From contig DASTWQ010000255.1 in assembly GCA_035758545.1 (NCBI GenBank), positions 1 to 12,910 of the forward strand: a stretch of 12,910 bases of DNA. Reading direction: 5' to 3'. A program made the position numbers and the translations under genes. The notes under the pieces were generated by a model. The model did no database searches and was not told the origin of the DNA. It saw nothing but the letters and a program-made list of their open reading frames with translations. This document shows positions 1 through 6,550 of this stretch, piece by piece; positions within the stretch are counted from its first letter, which is position 1; each line of letters starts with the position of its first letter. The stretch comes from JAFDVN01 sp035758545 (GTDB taxonomy: Bacteria > Acidobacteriota > Holophagae > Holophagales > Holophagaceae).

Positions 1-1
1 C

Positions 2-592
2 GCGCTCTGCCACTACGCCTCCATCGAGACCGCCGAGCGCGACCAGGCGGAGACCCGCCTGGCCCTGGATTCCTTCAACCAGCTGCTGCGGGAGTCCCCC
101 GGCAGCCCCTACGCCCAGGGCGCCAAGGAGAAGGTGACCCAGTGCTGGCGGCGCATCGCCGAGCACGAGCTGCTCGTGGGGATCTTCTACGTGAATGCCT
201 ACAACTACCCCGGCGCCCAGGAGCGCCTCACACGGCTCCTGGAGACCTACCCCGACTATGTGGACCGGGAGCGGGCCTACTACTACCTCGGCGAGACCTT
301 CCGCCAGCGCGGTGTCTCGGGTCCGGAGCTGGAAGCCTGGGCCCGCGGCGAGCTGGACCAGAAGTTCGAGGGGAAGAAGACCTACGCCGAGCTGGACAAG
401 GACCAGCAGAAGGTCATGCGGGCGGATCAGGAGGCCTGGGCCAAGGCGCAGATCAAGGGTTGGCGCGAGCAGGCCAAGGACTACTACCGCCGGCTGGTGG
501 AGAGCTATCCCAATTCCGAATGGGCCCGCAAGGCCTCGGACCGGCTCACCGAGATGGGCCAGTCCGGCCTGAAGGAAGAGCTCGACATGTAG
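2..592 (+). CDS. bamD: Outer membrane protein assembly factor BamD, 5' truncated
   Basis: The reading frame is open from the left edge, so the start codon and the lipoprotein signal are outside the window; 196 residues are visible. BamD is a periplasmic lipoprotein of TPR-like repeats that works with BamA to insert beta-barrel proteins into the outer membrane. The visible part has the family pattern: a helix pair ending in SFNQLLRESPGSPYA, then HELLVGIFYVNAYNYPGA followed by RLLETYPDY, then YYYLGETF, and a last repeat YYRRLVESYPNSEWARKASDRL. Each repeat ends in the usual 'YP' or 'SP' turn. A charged stretch of about 40 residues (roughly residues 115-160, nt 345-480), rich in K, E, D and Q, lies between the last two repeats and looks longer than usual. 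The stop lies 12 bases before the next gene. A general TPR or YfiO-like protein is the alternative, but the repeat spacing favours BamD. Confidence 0.85.
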   Translation, partial: ALCHYASIETAERDQAETRLALDSFNQLLRESPGSPYAQGAKEKVTQCWRRIAEHELLVGIFYVNAYNYPGAQERLTRLLETYPDYVDRERAYYYLGETFRQRGVSGPELEAWARGELDQKFEGKKTYAELDKDQQKVMRADQEAWAKAQIKGWREQAKDYYRRLVESYPNSEWARKASDRLTEMGQSGLKEELDM

Positions 593-604
593 GTAGGCTG
601 GGGC

Positions 605-1624
605 ATGGCCCCCACCAGCGCCCCCGTCCCCTCCAGCCTCGGCCTCGGCACCTACCTGGGCCGTCCGGACCCCGCCGGCGACGCGGGCTACGAGGCCGCC
701 GCGCGGCGCTTCCTCGAGCTCGGGGGCACCGCCTTCGACACCGCGGCGAACTACCGGCTTGGCCGCTCCGAGCGCGCCCTGGGGCGGGCCCTGGCCGGCG
801 CGCCCAGGGACCGGGTCTTCGTCTCCACCAAGGCGGGCTACCTGCCCATGTCCGACGGGGAGACGGAGGAATCCCCCGCCGCCTGGTTCGACCGCGTCCT
901 GAGGCGGCCCGGCATCCTGAGTGACGATGACGTCGTGGATGGCTGCCACGCGATGACGCCGCGCTACCTCGCCCACCAGCTGGAGGTCTCCCGTCGGGCC
1001 CTGGACTTGGAGACGCTCGACCTCTTTCACCTCCACAACCCCGAGCAGCAGCGCCCGGCCCTGGGTCCGGAGCGGTTCGAGGCCGCGATGGCGGCCGCCT
1101 TCGAGGCCTGCGAGGGCTTCCGGGCGGAGGGGAAGCTCCGCGCCTACGGGCTCGCCACCTGGAACGGCCTGAGGAACGGCGGCGACGAGCCCGACCACCT
1201 GGACCTGGAGCCGCTCTGGCGGATCGCCGAACGGATCGGGGGCCGGGACCACGGCTTCCGCTGGATCCAGGCCCCCCTCAACCTGGGCATGCCCGAGGCG
1301 TTCCTCCTTCCCACCCAGAGCGTGGGCGGGCAGCGGATGACCCTGCTGGAAGCCGCCCAGGCCCTCGGGCTCTCGGTGCAGACCAGCGCCTCCATCCTCC
1401 AGGGCCGGCTCCTCAGGTCCGTGGCGGAACAGCGGGACCTGCTGGGGCAGGCGCTGCCCGGCTGCGCCACGGCCGCCCAGCTCGCGCTGCAGTTCACGCG
1501 GTCCTGTCCCGGCGTCACGACGGCCCTCTGCGGCATGGGTCAGCTCGCCCATGTGGAGGAGAACGCCGCGGTGATGGCCCTTCCGAAGGCCGATCCCGCC
1601 GCGCTGCGGGCCCTCTTCGCCTGA
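605..1624 (+). CDS. Aldo/keto reductase family oxidoreductase
   Basis: A 339-aa cytoplasmic NAD(P)H-dependent oxidoreductase with a TIM-barrel fold. The catalytic tetrad of the aldo/keto reductase family is visible in order: Asp45 (FDTAANY), Tyr50 (same motif), Lys76 (VSTKAG) and His144 (LFHLHNPE). The N-terminal SSLGLGTYLG and the GRSERALGRAL helix after the tyrosine are also typical. A segment at residues 82-120 (after the lysine strand, containing RRPGILSDDDVVDGCHAMTPRYL) is where related reductases act on sugar or aldehyde substrates. The substrate cannot be told from sequence. The ATG at 605 sits 12 bases after the bamD stop, with AGGTAGG upstream as a weak ribosome-binding site. Its stop TGA shares its A with the ATG of the next gene, so translational coupling is likely. 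Confidence 0.88.
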   Translation: MAPTSAPVPSSLGLGTYLGRPDPAGDAGYEAAARRFLELGGTAFDTAANYRLGRSERALGRALAGAPRDRVFVSTKAGYLPMSDGETEESPAAWFDRVLRRPGILSDDDVVDGCHAMTPRYLAHQLEVSRRALDLETLDLFHLHNPEQQRPALGPERFEAAMAAAFEACEGFRAEGKLRAYGLATWNGLRNGGDEPDHLDLEPLWRIAERIGGRDHGFRWIQAPLNLGMPEAFLLPTQSVGGQRMTLLEAAQALGLSVQTSASILQGRLLRSVAEQRDLLGQALPGCATAAQLALQFTRSCPGVTTALCGMGQLAHVEENAAVMALPKADPAALRALFA

Positions 1625-2187
1625 TGTTCATCCTGGCCGTCACCCCCGGGACCGGCTTCGACGCCGCCCGCTGGCAGGCGGTGCTGGAGAGCGGCGTGGA
1701 CGGCCTCCTGATCCGCGAGCCCGGCATGGAGGCGAAGGCGCTCCTGGCGGCCGCGCGCTGGTGCCGGGCCGCGGCGCCGCAGGTCGAGCTCTGGGTCCGG
1801 GAGCGCCTCGACGTGGCCCTCGCCGCCGGCTGCGGCGTGCACGCGCCCGAGGGCTATCCGGAGATCCCCGGCGGCCTGCTCCCCGTCTCCCGCCCCTTGC
1901 ACGCGGAGGCCCAGCTCCCGGCCCGGCAGGGCTGCCACCAGCTCCTCGTCTCTCCGGTCTTCGAAACCCCCGGCAAGGGACCCGCCTGGGGCGCTCCGCG
2001 GCTCCACCGGTTCCTGGACACCGTCCCCCCAGGTCCGCGGATCCTCGCCCTGGGCGGCGTCACCGCGGACAACGCCGCTGCGCTCCGGCATCCCCGCCTG
2101 GACGGCGTGGCGCTGATCCGGGGGCTGTGGGACGCGGCCCTCACGGCGGTCGCGGTGGCCGCGCTGCGCGAGTCCGCTTCCCGTTAG
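1624..2187 (+). CDS. ThiE/TenI family protein (thiamine phosphate synthase-like), active site degenerate
   Basis: A 187-aa protein with the small TIM-barrel pattern of the ThiE/TenI family. Matching elements are LLIREPG (31-34, where ThiE has the pyrophosphate-binding QxREK), RLDVALAAGCGVH (61-73, as in ThiE 'DvALa.gadGvHlG'), PVSRPLH (87-93, the 'GvS.H' strand), LLVSPVFETPGKGPAWG (107-123) and the C-terminal ALGGVTADN strand. Several true ThiE residues are changed: the Lys after RE is Pro33, and the Asn-Asp pair before 'RxDVAL' is Arg59-Glu60. His93 is kept at about the place of the TenI catalytic histidine. Genuine ThiE joins HMP-PP and thiazole phosphate to make thiamine phosphate, while TenI is a thiazole tautomerase. 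I expect a TenI-like or diverged role. The gene overlaps the reductase stop by one base, and no other thiamine gene is in view. Confidence 0.75.
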   Translation: MFILAVTPGTGFDAARWQAVLESGVDGLLIREPGMEAKALLAAARWCRAAAPQVELWVRERLDVALAAGCGVHAPEGYPEIPGGLLPVSRPLHAEAQLPARQGCHQLLVSPVFETPGKGPAWGAPRLHRFLDTVPPGPRILALGGVTADNAAALRHPRLDGVALIRGLWDAALTAVAVAALRESASR

Positions 2188-2190
2188 ACT
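2185..2190 (+). promoter_or_regulatory. Possible -10 element for a near-leaderless mscS-like transcript
   Basis: TAGACT matches the sigma-70 -10 consensus at 4 of 6 positions and ends 6 bases before the mscS-like ATG, which would put the transcription start on or next to the start codon. There is no Shine-Dalgarno sequence in the C-rich gap. The hexamer starts with the stop codon of the preceding gene and has no good -35 partner, so this is tentative. Confidence 0.25.
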
Positions 2191-2196
2191 GCCCCC

Positions 2197-3621
2197 ATGT
2201 TCCGCAACCTCCGTGAACGCGTGAGCCCCCAGCGGCGGGCCCTGGCCTGGGTGATCCTGGCCCTGCTGGTGGCGGGCGGCGCCTTCGCCTTCCATCGCAT
2301 GAGCGGTAATCCCGCCGTGAAGGGCGGGGCCTTCGGGGTGCTCTGGGTCGCCCTGGCCTTCCTCGCGGTGCGGGCCATCACCTTCCTCGTCGTGGATCCC
2401 CTGGCCCGCCAGCGGCGGAACGCCACGCCGGGCTTCGCCCGGGACATGATCGTCGTGCTGCTCTACGCCCTCGCCCTCGGCGGTCTCCTGCGCCATGTGG
2501 CGGGCGTGAGCCTCACCCAGCTGCTCGGCACCGGCGCCCTCGTCGCGGCGGTCATCGGCCTCTCCATGCAGGAGACCCTGGGGAACATCTTCGCGGGGCT
2601 GTCCCTGAGCCTGGACAACGCCTTCCAGGTCGGGGACTGGATCGAGATCGTCGGCACCTGGCGCGGCGGCGCCCGGCGGGAATCCCGGGTCGGCCGTGTG
2701 GAGGCCATGACCTGGCGCGCCGTGCAGCTCGTGAGCTGGGACGGCGACACGGACCTCGTACCCAACCGCCTGCTGGCCCAGAGCGTCATCACGAATCTCT
2801 ACGCGCCCGCGGGTTACCACCGCCGCACGGTGCACTACATCGTCCAGCCCAGCGCGAAGCTCCATGCGCTGCTGGACGCCCTCGCCGTGGCGCTGGCGGG
2901 CATCCCCCATCCGCCGGAGAAGCGCCCCAAGGCCGTGATCTGGGGCCAGGAGGAGGGCGGCGTCACGGTCGAGTGCCAGTGGTGGACCCTCGGCTTCCGC
3001 CACAGCAAGCACTCCACGGACGAAGTGAATCGCCTGGTGGCGACGGTGCTCGCGAGGGAGGGCGTGCCGCTGATGGGCCCCAGCGGTCCCGGCGCTGTGG
3101 ATCCCCAGCCCGCCGAGCCCAGCGACGCCCAGCTCCAGGAGCTCGTGCGCCTGCTCCACCTCCCGGCCCACTGGAGCCGGGACCTCCGGGGCAAGGTGCG
3201 CCTGCGGGCCAAGGCCCCCGGCGAAGGCCTCCTGCGCGAGGGCGATCCTGGGGACTCCCTCTATGCGGTACTGGAGGGCCGCCTCGCCGTCGTCCGTCCC
3301 GAGCGGCGGGAGACGCCCTACCACGGGCTCTTCTGGGAGACGCTGGCGGAGCTGGGCCCGGGCGACTGGGTGGGGGAGGCGAGCCTCCTCACCGGCGCGC
3401 CCCGCAACGCCACGGTGGTGGCGTCCACCGCCGCCCTGCTGCTGGAGATGGACAAGGCCGCCTTCGAATCGAGCCTCAAGCGGGAGCCCGAAGTGCTCGA
3501 CCAGCTCGTGGACCTGATGGCGCGCCGCGCCGCCGCCCAGCCCGGCGCGCCCGAAGCGAAGCAGGCGGGATTCCGGGAGCACCTCGCCCGGCAGATGCGC
3601 GCCTGGTTCGGCCTCGCATGA
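2197..3621 (+). CDS. MscS-family mechanosensitive channel with C-terminal cyclic nucleotide-binding domain
   Basis: A 474-aa inner-membrane protein. Hydrophobic helices lie at about residues 15-32, 46-66 and 84-104, and the pore-lining TM3 of MscS follows as GTGALVAAVIGLSMQETLG with NIFAGLSLSLDNAF (about 111-143), leading into QVGDWIEI at the start of the beta domain. After the MscS cytoplasmic domain (to about residue 300) comes a cyclic nucleotide-binding domain at about 325-450. It contains GEGLLREGDPGDSLYAVLEG and the phosphate-binding cassette GEASLLTGAPRNATV (393-407). Glu394 and Arg403, which contact the ribose and the cyclic phosphate, are both present, so ligand binding is plausible. 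Such MscS/cNMP fusions (bCNG type) are known and may be gated by ligand more than by tension. The gene starts 9 bases after the previous stop and lacks a Shine-Dalgarno. Its TGA overlaps an ATG at 3618. Confidence 0.93.
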   Translation: MFRNLRERVSPQRRALAWVILALLVAGGAFAFHRMSGNPAVKGGAFGVLWVALAFLAVRAITFLVVDPLARQRRNATPGFARDMIVVLLYALALGGLLRHVAGVSLTQLLGTGALVAAVIGLSMQETLGNIFAGLSLSLDNAFQVGDWIEIVGTWRGGARRESRVGRVEAMTWRAVQLVSWDGDTDLVPNRLLAQSVITNLYAPAGYHRRTVHYIVQPSAKLHALLDALAVALAGIPHPPEKRPKAVIWGQEEGGVTVECQWWTLGFRHSKHSTDEVNRLVATVLAREGVPLMGPSGPGAVDPQPAEPSDAQLQELVRLLHLPAHWSRDLRGKVRLRAKAPGEGLLREGDPGDSLYAVLEGRLAVVRPERRETPYHGLFWETLAELGPGDWVGEASLLTGAPRNATVVASTAALLLEMDKAAFESSLKREPEVLDQLVDLMARRAAAQPGAPEAKQAGFREHLARQMRAWFGLA

Positions 3622-3649
3622 CCCGGAAGCGGAAGCTTGCGCGGGATCG

Positions 3650-3655
3650 TAGAAT
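3650..3655 (+). promoter_or_regulatory. Possible -10 element upstream of the 80-aa gene
   Basis: TAGAAT differs from the TATAAT consensus at one position and lies 22 bases before the ATG at 3678, so a start near 3662 would leave a leader of about 16 bases holding just the ribosome-binding site. No convincing -35 box is found 16-18 bases upstream, so an internal promoter is only a suggestion. Confidence 0.3.
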
Positions 3656-3660
3656 CGTCC

Positions 3661-3672
3661 GGAGAGGGGAGG
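3661..3672 (+). promoter_or_regulatory. Strong ribosome-binding site fixing the start of the 80-aa gene
   Basis: GGAGAGGGGAGG is purine-rich with two Shine-Dalgarno cores and lies 5 bases before ATG 3678. The other in-frame start, ATG 3618, overlaps the mscS stop codon but would add a 20-residue, very basic, low-complexity tail. The ribosome-binding site favours 3678. Confidence 0.65.
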
Positions 3673-3677
3673 ACGCG

Positions 3678-3920
3678 ATGGATCTGCCCGAAGAGATCCA
3701 GAAGCTGGTGAGCGAGCTCGGCGACTCCCTCCTCGATTCGCTGGCGGAGAACCCCGCCTGCCGCGAGCTGGCGCTGCGCATCCAGGAGAGCGGGTACGAC
3801 CTCTGCCTGGTGCTGGAGGCCACCCACGCCCCCAAGGAGGATCCGGCCGCGGTGCCGCTGGAAGGCTGGTCCGAGGAGGACATGCGCACCCTCCAGGACT
3901 TCCGGATCGCCCTCGACTGA
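3678..3920 (+). CDS. Small acidic protein of unknown function (80 aa)
   Basis: I do not recognise this family. The product is short and strongly acidic, rich in Asp and Glu, with two predicted amphipathic helices (about 3-24 and 26-38), then a GYDLCLVLEAT strand-like stretch (39-49), a proline-containing linker and a C-terminal helix with WSEEDMRTLQDFRIALD. It has two cysteines (28 and 43), no signal peptide and no membrane segment, so it should be cytoplasmic. Codon usage is like its neighbours and the reading frame is intact. It begins 57 bases after the channel gene, and its TGA shares a base with the rlmN ATG, so it is probably co-translated with rlmN. It is very likely a real gene: good ribosome-binding site, tight packing and high third-position GC. 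An extended start at 3618 (100 aa) is possible. Confidence 0.7.
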   Translation: MDLPEEIQKLVSELGDSLLDSLAENPACRELALRIQESGYDLCLVLEATHAPKEDPAAVPLEGWSEEDMRTLQDFRIALD

Positions 3921-5044
3921 TGCCGCTCTGGGATCAGCCCGCGCCGGAGCTGGCGCCCCGGCCGCGGCCCAATGCCGCCGGGATGTCGCGCGCCGAGCTG
4001 ACCTCCCTGCTGGCCGATCTGGGTGAGCCCGCCTGGCGCGCGGGCCAGCTCTTTGAAGGGCTGTACCGCCACCGCTACGGCGCCTGGGAGGACTTCACGA
4101 GCCTCTCGAAGGACCTGCGGCGGAAGCTCTCGGAGGCCGCCGACATCGCCTGGCCGGAGCTCGTCCAGAGCCTGCCCAGCCGGGACGGCTCCACCAAGCA
4201 CGCCTTCCGCCTCGGGGACGGCAAGGAGGTGGAGGGCGTCCACATGCCCTACGGGGACCGGACCACCCTCTGCCTCTCCAGCCAGGTGGGCTGCGCCATG
4301 GGCTGCACCTTCTGCGCCACGGGGCAGATGGGCATCGTCCGGAACCTCACCCCCGGCGAGATCGTCGGCCAGGTGGTGGCCATGCTCCGCCACCACGGCG
4401 CGCCGGTGGGGCCCGACGGCGAGCCGGATCCGATCAACCTGGTCTTCATGGGCATGGGCGAGCCCCTGCACAACCTGGACAACCTCATGACTGCCTTCGG
4501 GATCCTCACGGATCCCAAGGGCCTCGCCATCCCCCCCCGGCGCATCACCGTCTCCACCTCGGGCCTCGTGAGCGGCATCGAGAAGCTGGGGAGCTTCCCG
4601 CGGCGGCCCCGGCTCGCGGTGTCCCTCAACGGCACGACGGACGAGTACCGCTCGCGCATCATGCCCGTGAACCGGGTCTGGAACCTGGAGGCCCTCACCG
4701 GGGCGCTGGGCCGCTTCCCGCTCCAGACGAACGAGCGCATCACCCTCGAGTACGTCCTGCTCAAGGGCGTGACGGACGCCCTGGAGGACGGCCGCCGCCT
4801 CGTGGAACTGGCCTCCCGCTTCCCCAGCAAGGTGAACCTCATCCCCTTCAACCCGCACGAGGGCAGCGGCTTCGAGCCCCCGGACGAGGCCCGGGTCTCC
4901 GCCCTCTGCCGGATGCTCTCGGACGCCGGCGTCCTCGTCAGCGTCCGCCGCTCCCGGGGCCAGGACATCGGCGGCGCCTGCGGCCAGCTCGTGCGCGAGG
5001 GCCAGGGCCGCCCGCTCCGGAAGCCCGCCCGCCGGGAGCCATGA
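3920..5044 (+). CDS. rlmN: Dual-specificity RNA methyltransferase RlmN (radical SAM)
   Basis: A 374-aa radical SAM enzyme that methylates C2 of A2503 in 23S rRNA and of A37 in some tRNAs, aiding decoding and peptidyl-transfer fidelity. The iron-sulfur cluster motif CxxxCxxC is at Cys125, Cys129 and Cys132 (QVGCAMGCTFCATGQMG). The methyl-carrying cysteine of the family is near the C-terminus at Cys354 (GQDIGGACGQL). The N-terminal helical domain (LFEGLYRHRYGAWEDFTSLSKDLR), FMGMGEPLHN and the SLN strand (AVSLNGTTDEYRSRIMPVN) are all typical. Cfr, the C8 methyltransferase relative, is less likely because the architecture and the rRNA-modifying housekeeping context fit RlmN. The start overlaps the stop of the 80-aa gene, and the end overlaps the ExoD-family gene by four bases (ATGA), so translation is coupled on both sides. 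Confidence 0.97.
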   Translation: MPLWDQPAPELAPRPRPNAAGMSRAELTSLLADLGEPAWRAGQLFEGLYRHRYGAWEDFTSLSKDLRRKLSEAADIAWPELVQSLPSRDGSTKHAFRLGDGKEVEGVHMPYGDRTTLCLSSQVGCAMGCTFCATGQMGIVRNLTPGEIVGQVVAMLRHHGAPVGPDGEPDPINLVFMGMGEPLHNLDNLMTAFGILTDPKGLAIPPRRITVSTSGLVSGIEKLGSFPRRPRLAVSLNGTTDEYRSRIMPVNRVWNLEALTGALGRFPLQTNERITLEYVLLKGVTDALEDGRRLVELASRFPSKVNLIPFNPHEGSGFEPPDEARVSALCRMLSDAGVLVSVRRSRGQDIGGACGQLVREGQGRPLRKPARREP

Positions 5045-5634
5045 CCCGGCCCACCTTCTTCCAGCTGTTGGGGGGGCTCCTCGCGGAGGACGGCACCCTC
5101 AGCCTGCGGGAGCTGCTGGACCGGGGCGGCTCCGAGCGCATCTACGGCCTCGCCCTGACCCTGCTCGCGCTCCTCTCCTTCCTGCCGGGCGTGGCGAACC
5201 TCATCGCCCTGGCGATCCTCGGGCTCGGCCTCCAGATGGTCGCCGGCCGCCGCCACCCCTGGCTGCCGAAGCGGGTCCTGGACCACGAGATGCACCAGGG
5301 CAAGGTGAAGGCGCTCCTCGCCAAGGTGGAGGCCCAGATCCGCCGTCTGGGCCCCCGCCGGGAGCCGCCGCGGCCCATCCCGCCCCGCCTCCTGGGCCTC
5401 CTGGTCTCCTGGACGGCCCTGCTGCTGTCCTTGCCCCTCCTGCTGCCCTTCGCCAACGTCCTGCCGGCGGCGGCCCTCCTCCTCATGGGCATCGCGCTGC
5501 TGGAGGACTGGCCCTTCGCCGCCTGGCTGGGCCTCGCTGGCGGCGCGGGCACCACCGTCTACTTCGCGCTCTCCTTCGACCTGGTGCTGAAGGCCCTCAA
5601 GGCCGTCTGGCACCTGCGACACTTGACGGACTGA
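5041..5634 (+). CDS. ExoD-family integral membrane protein
   Basis: A 197-aa membrane protein matching the ExoD family ('exopolysaccharide synthesis, ExoD'). The diagnostic stretch is a hydrophobic segment with LSFLPGVANLIALAILGLGLQ (about 45-65) followed at once by the conserved GRRHPWLPKRVL (69-80). A cytoplasmic, basic and proline-rich loop (about 85-115) comes next, then two or three more hydrophobic segments at about 117-150 and 158-180. In Rhizobium, exoD mutants have altered exopolysaccharide and alkali sensitivity, but the molecular function of the family is unknown, so no reaction is assigned. The ATG overlaps the rlmN stop by four bases. It sits between two RNA methyltransferase genes, which is not a standard place for it. 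The gap to trmD is 13 bases. Confidence 0.8.
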   Translation: MTRPTFFQLLGGLLAEDGTLSLRELLDRGGSERIYGLALTLLALLSFLPGVANLIALAILGLGLQMVAGRRHPWLPKRVLDHEMHQGKVKALLAKVEAQIRRLGPRREPPRPIPPRLLGLLVSWTALLLSLPLLLPFANVLPAAALLLMGIALLEDWPFAAWLGLAGGAGTTVYFALSFDLVLKALKAVWHLRHLTD

Positions 5635-5647
5635 CCGCGAAGGACTG

Positions 5648-6439
5648 ATGCGCTTCGACGCCCTGACCCTCTTCCCCGAGTACTTCGAGGCCGCCCGCCT
5701 GGGCGTGACGGGCCGCGCCTTCCGGGAGCTGGGCCACGGCCTCTTCACCCACAGCTACCGGCCCTTCGCCGGCAACGTCCACGGCCATGTGGACGACACG
5801 CCCTACGGGGGCGGGCCCGGCATGGTGCTGCGGCCCGAGGTGCTGCGGGACACCCTGGCGGCGGTACCCCGGGAGGGGACGGGCCGGGTCATCCACTTCA
5901 CGCCCGCCGCGCCGCCCCTGCGACACGCGGATGTCCTCGACCTGGCCCGGCTGGACCAGGTGATCCTCGTCTGCACCCGCTACGAGGGCCTGGACCAGCG
6001 GGCCGTGGAGCGGCTCGTGGACCAGGAGTTCAGCGTCGGCGAGGCGGTGCTCTCCGGCGGCGAGCTGCCGGCCCTGGTCCTCATCGACGCCGTCTGCCGC
6101 TGGCTGCCCGGGGTCCTCGGCAACGAGGCCTCCGCCGAGGCGGACAGCTTCGCCACGGGCCTCCTGGACCACCCCCACTTCACCCGCCCCGAGGTCTTCG
6201 AGGGCCGGGAGGTGCCGGCGGTCCTGAAGTCCGGGGACCACGAGGCCATCCGCCTCTGGCGCCTCCGGGAGGCCATGGCCCGGACCAAGCGGCTGAGGCC
6301 CGACCTCTGGGCCATCTTCCTCCGGGACCGCCTGCCCGCCCTCCCCCGCCCGGACCAGTGGGCGGCCTGGCAGGTGGAGCATCCCGAGGACGAGGACCGG
6401 CCCAAGCCCAAGGGCTGGAAGGGCTGGCCCCGGGATTAG
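5648..6439 (+). CDS. trmD: tRNA (guanine-N1)-methyltransferase TrmD, with unusual knot residues
   Basis: A 263-aa SPOUT-class enzyme that makes m1G37 in tRNAs reading CNN codons and so prevents +1 frameshifting. Family motifs are the start MRFDALTLFPEYF, YGGGPGMVL (53-61), RYEG (111-114), LSGGELPA (135-142), PGVLG and LLDHPHFTRPEV. Arg151 and Asp166, matching the catalytic Arg154 and Asp169 of the E. coli enzyme, are kept. Three usually fixed knot positions differ: CTRYEG instead of CGRYEG (Thr110), VGEAVLSGGE instead of IGDYVLSGGE (Glu132, Ala133), and TPAAP where SPQG is usual (85-89). I expect a working enzyme with a diverged cofactor pocket. GAAGGA lies 3 bases before the ATG. rpsP and rimM, its usual upstream partners, are not next to it. 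Confidence 0.95.
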   Translation: MRFDALTLFPEYFEAARLGVTGRAFRELGHGLFTHSYRPFAGNVHGHVDDTPYGGGPGMVLRPEVLRDTLAAVPREGTGRVIHFTPAAPPLRHADVLDLARLDQVILVCTRYEGLDQRAVERLVDQEFSVGEAVLSGGELPALVLIDAVCRWLPGVLGNEASAEADSFATGLLDHPHFTRPEVFEGREVPAVLKSGDHEAIRLWRLREAMARTKRLRPDLWAIFLRDRLPALPRPDQWAAWQVEHPEDEDRPKPKGWKGWPRD

Positions 6440-6442
6440 GCC

Positions 6443-6470
6443 TTGCCCCCGCCCCGGGCCTTGGTAGACT
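6443..6470 (+). promoter_or_regulatory. Promoter of rplS
   Basis: TTGCCC (6443-6448) and TAGACT (6465-6470) are separated by 16 bases, each matching the sigma-70 consensus at 4 of 6 positions. Transcription would start near 6477, giving a leader of about 75 bases before the rplS ATG. It starts 3 bases after the trmD stop. Confidence 0.55.
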
Positions 6471-6478
6471 GGTCGTTC

Positions 6479-6495
6479 GCGCCCATGCCGGGCGC
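6479..6495 (+). promoter_or_regulatory. Small hairpin at the 5' end of the rplS leader
   Basis: GCGCCC (6479-6484) and GGGCGC (6490-6495) form a 6-bp all-GC stem with an ATGCC loop, right at the predicted mRNA start. It may stabilise the 5' end or be part of an autoregulatory leader. In such GC-rich DNA a 6-bp stem can arise by chance. Confidence 0.25.
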
Positions 6496-6550
6496 CTTCG
6501 AGCCATGTCCCCCGTTCCCGGTGCAGGACCGCTGGCCTTCAGGAGATCCC

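Noticed and set aside
1540..3582. A 680-codon open frame on the - strand
   Set aside because: It lies wholly opposite the ThiE-like and MscS-type genes. Its product is low-complexity and rich in Arg, Gly, His and Gln with no domain, as expected from antisense of high-GC codons.
5623..5628. TTGACG as a -35 box for trmD
   Set aside because: It lies at the end of the ExoD-family coding sequence and no -10-like hexamer is found 16-18 bases downstream.
3476..5748. Two long - strand open frames opposite rlmN, the ExoD-family gene and trmD
   Set aside because: Composition is typical of antisense to GC-rich genes, no domains are visible and no ribosome-binding site is seen, while the + strand genes have clear family motifs.
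6443..6550. N-terminally longer bL19 from an upstream in-frame TTG or similar start
   Set aside because: The added residues are not part of bL19, they overlap the promoter, and ATG 6551 has a good ribosome-binding site.
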